Of a stretch of 64,000 nt of DNA, positions 1 to 11,900 are shown in pieces (positions within the stretch are counted from its first letter, which is position 1; the number at the start of each line of letters is the position of its first letter). This stretch comes from Triplophysa rosa (Eukaryota; Chordata; Actinopteri; Cypriniformes; Nemacheilidae), in contig NC_079914.1 of NCBI RefSeq assembly GCF_024868665.1, forward strand, positions 2,607,426 through 2,671,425, written 5' to 3'. The position numbers and the translations under genes are program-made. A model generated the notes under the pieces. That model did no database searches. It was not told the origin of the DNA and saw only the letters and a list, made by a program, of their open reading frames with translations.

Positions 1-256
1 AATCTAGAAAATGTCCCTATTAGACTCAACCATGGGTTTTTAACAACCCAGCATTTTCTTAAATGGCCGCATACCGCTTACTGACAAAATATAATAAATT
101 ATATTCATTTTTGTAAAATAATCATGCAGTAATCATGCATAGTACTATCCTGATGTCACACAATAGTAGCTGATGACATCAAAGCACACAGATCCTCCCT
201 CACAAACGTGTGTGCATTAGTCAACTGCTTCTGCAACCCATAAACACTTCGTCAAC
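1..256 (+). promoter_or_regulatory. lamp3: lamp3 upstream and 5' UTR region
   Basis: This AT-rich stretch precedes the lamp3 start codon at 257. I see no convincing TATA box or CpG-rich promoter. The transcription start cannot be placed from sequence alone. Confidence 0.35.
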
Positions 257-3200
257 ATGATTCGCTCAAGTCGCATCATCCTTCTGTTTCTCGTGCTCTG
301 TTCCCTCAACTGTCAAGGTGAGTTGATTTACTTTTTTATTGCAAAAACATCTGAATTGAATATTGAAACGAATAGGCCTACACTGTAAAACTTTGCTGTA
401 GGTTTTGCAGCAGGTTTGACAGTAACTTACTGTAGATTTAATTACTACTTAATAAACTTTCCAATTATGTTCTGTTTGATTTTTGAGATTCAAAATGAGC
501 AAGAAGAGACTGGCATTAGCACAGTAACACTGCAAAAAAATTACATTCTTCCTAAGCATGTTTCTCTTGTTTTCTGTAAAAATATTTAAACTTCTATTAC
601 GATACATGTACATAACAAGAAAAGTGACTCAAGATATTTAGTCTTGTTTTATGAAAGAAAAATATATAAACTATGTAAGTTTATGTTTAAAACAAAATTG
701 TACATTAAATCTATAGTAAATTACTGGCAAACCTGCTGCGAAATTACAGCGAAGTTTTACAGTGTATGCATCTAATATGTATTTTTATATCTCTGTTCAG
801 TTTTTTACACACTAAACCCAAGTAATAGCTGTCTGAGATGCTCGTGACAGCTCATCTCTGGTTAACACTTGGCCTTTTGCCTTGTGGTTACAGGAAGTCC
901 TCCCACCTCAAATGCTATTGAATCTATGACTAAAGAAGCTACAGAAGAGGGTCTTGTTAGCATCACCAGTGATGCACGGCCTCCCCTCACCAACGTCTCC
1001 ATCAGTCCCGTTCTTCAGCCCAAAGAAAGCATCCCGCCTCAGTTTACATACATCTTGAGGAACCGTCAGGGTAAAGTGTGTGCGCGGGTCAGTCTGGGAG
1101 TGGAGTATGTTGTGAGAGAGAACAAAGTAAGTTTGTTAAAGTCTCAGCACTTTTACTTGACTCCTCAGCATGTACGCTGAAGGGGTGAGAACTCACATTT
1201 GGTTTATGAACAACCCTGTGGCAAACCAGATAACGGTTCGCCAACGGTTCGGTGAACATTCATGTGTATCAAGTATTTTGTCATATAATCAATATTCTGA
1301 AAAGCTGTCAGCTATTGCTGTTTGAAAAAAAATGCGTAAAAAGAACATAAATTTTCTGCCAGCTGGAGCAACAGAAATATACCGTAAATAACAGTTGTTT
1401 TCCTGTAAAATTACAGGATATAAGGATATGTAATAAATTGATTTACTGTTTATCTTGTAAATTTGCTGTCTTTTTCTGTAATTGAACGGTTTTTGACCGG
1501 GCGCCAGAAATAAACTGTAAAATAACATGTTTTCTGTAAAATTACATGTTTTCCCTGTTTTTCTAGTAAATTTACGGTCTTTTCTGTTTTCTGACGTTCT
1601 TTTACAGTATAGCCTCAAAGTTACTGTATTTTTGAAACATTTATGCAACCCTAAAGAATAATTTAGATTTTAGTCATTTTGTACGATTGTGTTTTGCATT
1701 GCAGAAGAAGTATTATTTCAACATCAATCCCAGTTTAACACGAGCCACGGGATACTGTGGTGTCAGTGAATCTCTGCTCTCATTGGACTTTGATGGTGGA
1801 AATCTACAGTTCGTTTTCAAGAAGGTCTAATTCATCTGAATGTATTCATCACAAGATCTCAATGTTCATTTTATTTTATTAAACAAACATCCCAACACGC
1901 TAATGTATTTATGTGTTGCATGTGTTTAACTGTGCTTTTAGGAAGGCAGCTTCTCATATGTGAATACCATTAAAGGTCATCTGAAACCTGCCCCTCCTTG
2001 TAAAAATTGCAAAAGTAAGTATGAACTACACGAAATTCCCCAGCCGTCCCAATAAAGAAAAACATGTTTTGCATAAATAAAAGAATCTACTGAAGCTACT
2101 AGATTTTAATTACAGTCTATCATCCCGTCCAGACACAATATGTATTTTTAAGCATTTTAAATACAAAAAATAAGATGCATAAAATATGCACATAGTTAAA
2201 ATAAATCAGTCGGTGCTTTATCAAAAAAGAAATGAACATTACTAATGTAACAATGTTTTTTCTTGGAATTACTGTTTGCCATTGACCTTTTTCACACACT
2301 CAATAGACAAAACGTACATTGGAGTTATGGATCATGAAAAGCTATTCAAAGCCACCAATGGTCTGAGCTTCAAGTGCAATACTGAGACGACGCTGATACT
2401 GGCAGACTTCTTCAGAGTTAAACTCGTACCGCTGCAGATTCAAGCGTTTGATCTGAATAATGGAGCCTTTGGAAAAGGTACTGTGGATATCCTTTTATGC
2501 ATGTGTACATTTAATCCTCCATACAGTCGAATATTGAACAAATATATTTAATTTTTAAAATCATGTAAACTAAAAAACTCTTACTTTACATTAAAGCGAT
2601 AGTTCATCCAAAAATGATAATTCTGTCATCATTTTTTCACGCTCATGTCATTTCGTAACCTGTATAAATTGCTAAAGATATTTGGAAGAATGTTAGTAAT
2701 TTTCATTCCCGTGACGCATAGTAGGAATAATTAAATGGTAGTCAAAGGTGCCCGAGAACTCTTTGTTTTCCTAAATTCTTCATAATATCTTATTTTGTGT
2801 TCAAAAGAACACATTTTTTTTCCTGCTATGGTATTGAATGATGTCCCAGAACTGAAAATTGCTAACATTCTTCCAAATATCTTTCTCTGTGTTCATTGGA
2901 ACAAAGAAATGTATACAGGTTTGAAACAACCTGAGGGTGAGTAAATGATGACAGATTTTTCATTTTTGGATGAACTATCCCTTTAAAGTCTTACATTTAC
3001 ATTAAGAAAAAAACTATAGAAACATCACATTTGTAACGGATTTATTGGTTATAATGGGAACTGTACTGGTTTTATTAGAAACTTTAAAGGTCTCTGTGGG
3101 TTTCTACTGGTAATGTGTTGGGTTTTCTTGGTGGGATGTTATCTGGCAGATGGCAATCAATAACACACCATTAAATAAGACCCAAAATAAGATGCCTATT

Positions 3201-3490
3201 GAAACTGTGTAATGGTTTTAATGGTCTTTGTAATAGAAACCAATTGAACCATTGGTTTTTCAGCAGTGTGGTTTAAATAATACAGTAGGATGCATGCATG
3301 ATTTATATTGTTTCATCAAAGAAAACACTATTTTTCTGACTTTATTTCAGAGGTTGAGTGCTGGGCGGATTATAACAGACGGATGATCCCGATTATCTTG
3401 GGGGCTGTAGCTGCAGCAGTTTGTCTCATTGCAATTCTTACCTATTTGCTTGTCCGTGAGCGGCGCGGGCAAGGCTATGAGCAGCTCTGA
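257..3490 (+). CDS. lamp3: lysosome-associated membrane glycoprotein, LAMP3-like
   Basis: Six exons join in frame to 265 residues: 257-317, 894-1126, 1705-1824, 1942-2014, 2307-2477 and 3351-3490. Residues 1-20 are a signal peptide with a Leu-rich core. A short Ser/Thr/Pro stretch follows, then one LAMP lumenal domain. Its four expected cysteines lie in the contexts VCAR, GYCG, FKC and VECW, consistent with the two disulfides of the family, and there is an extra CKNC pair. Sequons NVS and NKT are present. One membrane span (IPIILGAVAAAVCLIAIL) leads into a short basic tail ending GYEQL, a Tyr-based lysosomal sorting signal of the YxxPhi type. Family knowledge places it in the late endosome or lysosome membrane. 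It is much shorter than human LAMP3 because the mucin-like region is small. Adjacency to mccc1 supports lamp3 over lamp5 or cd68. The intron 3 donor (GTCTAA) is weak. Confidence 0.88.
2591..2986. mobile_element. TTAA-bounded palindromic MITE (lamp3 intron 5)
   Basis: The ends read TTAAAGCGATAGTTCATCC and, inverted at the right, GATGAACTATCCCTTTAA. TTAA is present at both borders, and the terminal inverted repeats extend about 50 bp. Related copies lie at 13851, 39151, 61683 and 61930. There is no coding capacity. It belongs to an abundant cyprinid repeat family; TTAA borders suggest piggyBac-like targeting, which is inference. Confidence 0.75.
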
Positions 3491-5640
3491 TGCTCTATAT
3501 ATGTGCGTTATACTAAGCACTATCTCGTGATTTCATCATGTTATATTGTTTGACTATATCGTTTTAGTAAACAGTACTGTTGCTCACTAGTCCTCCTTTG
3601 ATGGCTAATTTTGATTTGTAGAGAAATAACTAAAATGCAGTCAAATATATTTTGAAAGGATTATCAGCAAAATGCCTCTTGCAAATAAACACAAAAGACT
3701 GTAAGAACGTATTGAAAATGAAATCTTGTGGATTTTTTCATAATAAAAAAGCAGGCAGAAAGCACATTTAGCAGCCATACTTTGCCAAGTAATAAAGTTT
3801 ATGAAGCCTGAATTTATAACAAACTCCAAATTATTGACCTATAGTTTGATAAAGGTTAAGAAGTGAATTTGTATTACTGTACCTTTACAAATCTATAACT
3901 TTTAACTGAATGAATGTCGCTCTGTAACTATTTGAAATTATTTTAAGCTGATATAAGTGTTTTAACAACTTCTGGTGTTGCTTTATTTCTGGATGATTCC
4001 TCTGAAACACTGTTTGCCTTCAGCATGTTCTAAATATTTTCGTTTTTAATGTATATGAAAGATTGTTAATATACATTTGTGCAAGATGTAAAAATGTGGG
4101 CATTAACACAAAAATGAATGAGTAAACCAAAGACAGACACAGTATTAAAGGGGGATAAGAGATTCACTGCTGTTTACATGCAGGGATGTTACGTGAAGAC
4201 TGTTTAGCTAATGGTTTATTATGTAAAAATTCATGTTTGGTGCTGTGGGTGAGAGAGGAGAGACTGCTGTTTACTGTGAGGTTTCTGTGACAGCCTGAAA
4301 TAAAGACCCAATTATTATAAAGCTTTAACCTTGCCTCTGAAATAAATTAAATTATGATTATATGAAACTTTTAAAAAATCATATTAAGAACAAGCCGTTT
4401 AATAAACTTCATGTTTAGCATATAAGGACAGGAAAGCAAGAAGGTTTTTTTTTTATCATTATTTAGCCTACATTATGCACCCATGACAACTTTTTTTTTA
4501 CAGTTTTTCACAACTTCTTCCTTAAACAGCGATGCAAAACAAAACGACTGTATCTGTAAATTTGTGAGTAAACTTAGTTTGCACAAATTAAAAAAGCAAG
4601 CTTGCAATAATTAGTTGACTTGACTAACATGATCAACACAGTATACTTTTTGCTGTGGTGGTCAGATGGGGTAAATAAAACACATTCTTGTAGTTTAACA
4701 AAAAGATATCACAGTTGTCCGAATAATCCTTATTTAACATTGATATTTTGAAATTAAACGTTAAGTAATAGTTGACAGAACAAAAGTAAACGTGCATATT
4801 GTATGCAAACAATTATTTACCTGTATGTGTTTGAGATAAAAAAAAGTTACTTAATTCATCGCAGTGTGTTGCACTCAGACAGTGGCATAGAAAGAGATGA
4901 GCAGAATACAGAAAAAAGAGGGCATGTGAATATACAAGAAAATTGTCATTAGAAATCAGAATCAGAATCAGAAGAGCTTTTGCCAAGTGTGCTTGCACAC
5001 ACAAGGAATTTTCTTTGGTGTTGGAAGCATCTAGTACAGACATTCAACACAATGACAATACAATATAATACGATTTACAGTCTAAAAGATTCTAAATTGT
5101 GCATATATAAAATGAAAACTATTTTACAGAAAATGGGAGACATTGTACAGGGTAGTATATAGTAGACTATACATATTAACAGATTGTATGTACACTTGTG
5201 CGAATGGATAATTTAGTAAGTAGAGGTAGTGTAATATACTGTATATGTATACATAAAATGTAGATACAATAAGGCACTATAGTGCACACTATAGGAGTAG
5301 TGGAAGTGGAATATTGCTCTAAAGGTGAATGAATGCTGTGCTAAGATTGTGGCCAATTTATGTTTTATTTCCTGTGAGCTTTTTGTATATTAAAATAAAA
5401 CCCACCTTCCCTAATGTGCTGTAATTTAATGAATTCATCTAGTTTAATTTTTTGTTTGTATTTATTTTATTTACTTATTTTATAGCGATGTGTTGTGAAA
5501 ATGCAGAAGTTTGAGATCTTGACGGTATATCTGCTTTTCTTTAACTGCTTTTCTGTTAAAAACAAAAAAACTGTTAGAAACTGTTAAACCTCTAGTCTAG
5601 AGCATTTCGACATACTACATATCCCACAATACCTGCACAC
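3491..5640. other. lamp3 3' UTR and lamp3-mccc1 intergenic region
   Basis: AATAAA signals follow lamp3 at 3684-3689, 3791-3796 and 4299-4304, so the 3' end is probably within the first few hundred bases. The rest is AT-rich. Apart from a dispersed repeat near 4.95-5.35 kb I see no exon. Confidence 0.5.
4949..5345. repeat. teleost dispersed repeat (AGAATCAGAATCAGA type)
   Basis: It starts with a short ATCAGA tandem, then a module containing TTTTGCCAAGTGTGCTTGCA and CACACAAGGAATTTTCTTTG. I recognise this as a very common interspersed repeat of fish genomes. The class is not certain from this copy, and the right border is approximate. Confidence 0.5.
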
Positions 5641-5933
5641 ATTCGTCAGTTTCCGCCTCCCAACTCTCTGCTCTGATTGGCTGCCGAAAGTACGGCAAGC
5701 TGCTAAGGTTAAACCGTTCTTCTGTCTGTTCTGGCTAAACTAATTACCACAAATATCATATTAAATTGATAAACTACTTCATTATGACAACGAATGTTAT
5801 TATTCAGTTAAGTATTGACTAATTTGACTTGATTATATAGCTGTGAAATTCATGAAATAGATCAAATAAACCAGACGTTTTAAGACGAACGAATCGTTTG
5901 TTAACGTTACTGCTAAATGCTAACACAGTGAAC
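5641..5933 (+). promoter_or_regulatory. mccc1: mccc1 promoter and 5' UTR
   Basis: The region just upstream of the mccc1 ATG is less AT-rich than its flanks. It carries an inverted CCAAT box (GATTGGCTG near 5675). No TATA box is evident, which fits a housekeeping mitochondrial gene. Confidence 0.45.
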
Positions 5934-8900
5934 ATGGCTACAGTGTTTCTGACAACTCACACGAGCAGAACTTTAAACAAACATCTGCTGTAAGTTCATT
6001 TCTACAATATTATTAAGTGCACACCTAACGTTACATGATTGTAAAGTAGGGAAGAACATGTTTTTATCTAACTTAAATGTGAATATTTATCTATACTTCA
6101 TTGATCTGTTATTAGTGATTGAAGAGATGAGCTTAACATATTGTCATATTAGACATATGAAAACTGATGCATATTGCGTTATATGAAACAAGCAAACAAA
6201 CAGCTTTTGAAAAATCTGATGAGAAACCAGAAAAAACTTAAATGCAGTTATTTTTACAATGCGGATAAACTCTGGATAGTGAATTTAACATATATTGTTA
6301 ACTCTGAAGAGTTTGTCTAAAAGTTTTTTTTTAGTGCTTAATATGCATTGCATTGCATGAAATGGAGAGGTCACCTCTGTAGATCTATGTGCCCTTGACA
6401 GTAGCAAACCCAATCTGTTCACACTGTTTACTAAACAGCTCAAAGTAATATAATAAATAAAGTTGATCTACTCAGATCTCATGTTCTCTTGGCTTTAGGA
6501 AACTGATCTGGACTAATGGATCGGTCAGATGTGCATCCGTGGGTAAGATCACATAGGAACCAATTAGTTTACTGTCATTGAGATGTGCAAGGATGTTCAT
6601 ATTTGTCTTTGTTCATATTTGTATAGGCAGGATTGAGAAAGTCCTTATCGCTAACAGAGGAGAGATAGCTTGCCGGGTAATGCGGACAGCTAAGAAGATG
6701 GGTGTTCGCTCTGTTGCCGTGTACAGCGATCCAGACAGACATTCCATGCATGTTGCCATGGTGAGAAAATATAAAAGTTACTTTCTTTTTTCTGTAGTCA
6801 TTGCTATATAGTAGAGAAGTTGACAGAGTAGTATTGTCATATATTACAATCTCACTGCAATAATAGGCAGATGAAGCGTATTGTATCGGACCTGCAGCTT
6901 CTCAGCAAAGTTACCTACGCATGGACAGGATCCTAGACGTGGCCAAGAAATCCTGTGCACAGGTATTTCAATGAGTAGATACGTTGTGTAACATAAGTGT
7001 TACAGTCGACTTCAAATGTAAAAAAATGAACTAGATGTGTTTTTTTTGGGAAGGCGGTTCATCCCGGATACGGTTTCCTCTCTGAAAATACAGAGTTTGC
7101 TGAACTGTGCAAACAGGAAGGCATTATTTTTATCGGTCCGCCTTCATCAGCCATTCGGGACATGGGGATCAAAAGGTGCAAATAAGAAGCTCTAAACATC
7201 AAAGTTTGTCTTGATATTTCTTTCTAGTTTCTTTTAAATGAAATCTATATTTTTGTCGTAGCACATCTAAACACATTATGTCAGCTGCTGGCGTGCCTAT
7301 CATCGAGGGTTACCATGGAGAGGACCAATCAGATAAAAAGCTTCAAAAAGAGGCAGCAAGGATCGGTTACCCCGTGATGATCAAAGCTGTCCGTGGTGGC
7401 GGTGGAAAAGTGAGCTGGACGTTGTACACAAGATTAATTTTGTAATGTTACACTATTCGTTCTCCTGACGTCTCTGTGCTTCATTGATTCGCAGGGAATG
7501 CGAATCGCTCTCTCAGAAGAAACCTTTCATGAACAACTGGAGTCCGCCAGAAGAGAAGCCCGCAAGTCTTTCAATGACGATGTCATGCTGATCGAAAAGT
7601 TTGTTGAAAACCCCAGGTCTGGTTTGTTTGCTGAATTCCCAAACAGTTCTTGCCCTGAGATCTTCTACAGTGTGATATATGAGGATTTGTGTTGTTGCGT
7701 TAGACATGTAGAGGTTCAGGTGTTTGGTGACCAGCATGGGAACGTGGTGTATCTGTTTGAGAGAGACTGTAGCGTTCAGAGACGACATCAGAAGATCATC
7801 GAGGAAGCTCCAGGGGTACGAATGACGTCATACATCAGTTACATTCATACATCCTGTTGATATGACTTTTTTGGCGTAGTCGGCAGGATGAACTTTGTTA
7901 ATGTAACATCTCTCAAATCTTAAGATTTTTCTAGGCTACAATAACGTACAATACATTAGATATATTTAACCGTGGCATATTTACTATGATCTCTCATGAC
8001 CTCTACTTATTGTTAAGATGAGAAGTTAGTTACACAAAGAGACGATTATTCATCACATAGGAGTGACGTGACAGATTTATTAATATATATTTTATTTTGC
8101 TGGTGACATTGTTGGCTGTGTTCGTGTCATTACAGCCAGGCATTAGTCCCGAGGTCAGACGGAGACTCGGGGAGGCAGCGGTGCTGGCGGCTAAAGCCGT
8201 CAACTATGTCGGAGCAGGTGAGGATTTTTTATGCATTTCAGTTGGCCAGTGTTAAACATGAAGGAAATCATGTGATCTTGTTTACTGTATAATAAAAAAA
8301 GATTGAATGTTTTTAAAGAACCATGTGGAGTTTGTTATGCAAAATATGATGGTATGTATGTACTATTTTAAACATTATTTTAACAGGCACTGTAGAGTTC
8401 ATCATGGACGCCCAGCACAATTTCTACTTTATGGAGATGAACACCCGTCTGCAGGTGGAACACCCCGTTTCAGAGATGATCACAGGAACCGATTTGGTGG
8501 AGTGGCAGCTGCGGGTGAGACAAGGGCCAATGGCGCCATCTACAGACCAAACTGAAAATGGCAGCATTGTTTAAAGGGATAGTGCAGGATGCCAAACTCT
8601 GAGATTAGAGCTACATTTTCAGATTTTGTTCTTGTGAAATTTGTGAAGTACAGAATCAGCTTTATGCTGTGGTAATATCTAATATTGGGGTAAAACAAAA
8701 TGGAGCTTGTTGATTTTCATCATTTCCATTATATGGAGGTAATAAGGATATTGTTCATCCTGACAACGAAGACAATAAACAAGCAACAATATGGCCGTAT
8801 ACGTCAACTCCACAGATCATTAATGTGTTGTGGATGGAGAGTGCAACCCGTTTCTCGCTGTATGAGAAGGGCAGTATGGCTACAATATGGCATCATTTGC

Positions 8901-11900
8901 ATATTGTAGGCATTCAGACTGATTAAAATAAAAAACAATAGGCTTATAATAAAAAAAGCACTTTGCAAAGTAATAAACTATCATTATTTGCAGTTCTCCA
9001 CAAGGGATCACAGTTATACATTTATTTTCCACAAGGCAGCTAATGTATTTCTTTTCTGAAATGGTTATTATGAAAATGAGTTGTCGTTACGTGTTGGCTC
9101 TGCCCATCAGGTGGCAGCGGGCGAGAAGGTGCCCCTCTCTCAGGAAGAGATCTTGTTGAGGGGTCACTCATTTGAAGCCAGAATTTACGCTGAAGACCCC
9201 AATAACAACTTCATGCCAGGAGCAGGGCCGCTGCTCCACCTGTCCACCCCGCAGGGAGATCAGTGCACACGGATAGAGACGGGGGTTCGAGAAGGTACTT
9301 CCCGTTGAATTGTGTGTAACGATTGCTTTTACAGAACTTATTGATCTGATGTACCTAGACATTCAATAGTTGAACTCACAAAGACAGACATGTTCAGGTT
9401 ACAATTTATTCTAAAATGAAAACCAAAATGATTTTTTTTAATGAAAAGCTTTTTGCATTGTGATGCAATATTTATTGACCCCCACATTTTGACTCCCAAG
9501 TTCACATAACTGTAAGTACTGTTTTACTCAAGTTGTTAAAATTGTATTCATTAAAGGTAGTGCAATGTACACTGCCATGACACATACAGTGCGTTAAAAT
9601 TTAATATAATATAAATAACACATCATTTTTTTCAGACAATATATTTTTGCAATGCAAACAATAGTTCAGAATTGTTCATCTGTACAGTCACATATCATAA
9701 CTGTTTATCCTTATTGTTTAATAATTATTATAATTACATGTGTCACTCTAGACATGTTTATAGTTGTTGATTAATGTATACAGTATCTGTTGTTATCGTG
9801 TTTAAGGTGATGAGGTGTCGGCCCACTATGACCCCATGATAGCTAAGCTGGTGGTTTGGGGAGAAGATCGCTCCGCTGCTCTGAAGAAACTCAGATACTG
9901 CTTACGCCAGTACAACGTAAGCAAACTATATGTTCATACATCTAAAACAAGATTTTTTTAACAAAAAAAACCCAAACTGCTTTATGTTCATTTGTACACA
10001 ATACATACCAAAAGTGATATTGCAGGAAGTGCATTAACAAGACACCTTTGTGATTCAAAAACAAATCATACGCACGTGTGACAACACGTATGATTTAAAA
10101 CAACACGAAAAAGACTGAATGTTTAGATGTTAGGGTTTTATATTTCAGCCTATGGTATTAGTGATATTATTGGTGTTACATTCTGACTGCAACAATAAGG
10201 TTGACCTTTACAGGTCAAAACACTTATTTACATAAACAACAACAAATGCAAAACATACACCAACAAATAAAAGAATAAAAACGATAGGACTGGGCATTTT
10301 TAGGCTTGTTCATATCAAGAAAGACAACTTAATTTGCGTCCACACAAAGATGATCATGTTTATTATAGTGTTTATTCACACGCTGCACTTTAAATGCAGA
10401 AGTTCATTAAATTCAAATGGATTTCGATTTGGGTGACAAATGTTTTGTCAGTCAGCAGCTGGAAAAACATTCTTAAAGTGAACTGATTTGTATCTTTATC
10501 ATTAATGTTGTGATCTGAACTTGATTTTAATCTTTGTAGTTGGTGTGAATGGAGACTTCAGCTCAGTATTGAATGTCTGTATAGTAATATCTCACACTGA
10601 CTGATCTCTCTTTAATACAGATTGTGGGTCTAAACACCAATATCGAGTTCCTGCTGAGTCTATCAGGACATCCAGCGTTTGAAGCAGGAAACGTTCACAC
10701 CAGTTTCATTGAGCAGCACTATGATGAGCTCTTCCCAGCAGCACAGAAAGCGTCTGGAGAGATGCTATGTCAGGCTGCCCTGGGTTTACTGCTCCGAGAA
10801 AAACAACACACTGACAGCTACAGAAACCAATCCAATGGTGAGACATTACAAATAGATATTTACCTACATGTATTATGTTAGAAAGTTTTAATTCCTTGTC
10901 CAAGTTATATATGGAGAAATTAAAATCCAGTAAACCCATTAATATGAAGTCTATTGCTCATCTGGAAAACGCCTGTAAAGATGCTGTGTGTAATCTTTTG
11001 GGAAAAAATGCAAAATAATGTACTTAACTATGTCTATTGCTCATCTAGAAAACGCCTTTAAAGTCCAAATCATGATTCATAAGCTGAGAATGCTTGAGGA
11101 AGTATTCCTGTACAATTGAAGTTGTTTAAAAGCTGTATTTGAAATATAATGGCAGCTTTCTAGTAAATAGATAGTTGTTAACCAGTAGTATCCTTTTGCA
11201 GACACTTACTCTCCATTCGCCTCCAGTAACGGGAGACGACTGAACGTCCTGCACTGCAGGAACCTGACCCTGCAGCTAGGGGACAACAGTAAGTGTTTAC
11301 GCTCTAATAAACACACAAACAAAGCAAAGCAAAGCTGCGGCATGATGACATCATCAGCCAATGACTGATATGCTCCTGTGAACACATAAGTGCTTGAGGT
11401 AATGGACACACAATGCTAATCATAAGCATAAAATGTGTTCCTATAACTCCGTTGGAAGAACAGCATCTCAGGAAAGACGCATACTGATAAAAGTGTGCAG
11501 GTAGAGGCGCTTTAGATAGAAGTCTGATTTTGTTTTAGTTATTTGCTTGTATAACAAATATATACACACATTGTGTACAGACAGTATTACAGTTAGGGCC
11601 ATAAATATTTGGACAGAGGCACATTTTTTGTTATTTTAGCTGTGTATCAATATGTTTTCGAGTTACAGTTTTATAATAGATATTGTGTTAAAGTGCACAC
11701 TCTCAGCTTTATTTAGAGTGTATTCACATCCAGATTAGTTGAAGGATTTAGGAATTACAGCTCTTTAATATGAAGCCCTTTTTCAAGGGACCAAAAGTAA
11801 TTGGACAGTTGAATAAAAAGCTGTTTTATTCACATGTATGGGCTTTTCCTTAAATAATTTTGTCATAAATGAAGCATGTTAAAGGTCTGGAGTTGATTCT

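Noticed and set aside
7513..7788. 91-codon minus-strand frame
   Set aside because: Shadow of mccc1 exons 7 and 8.
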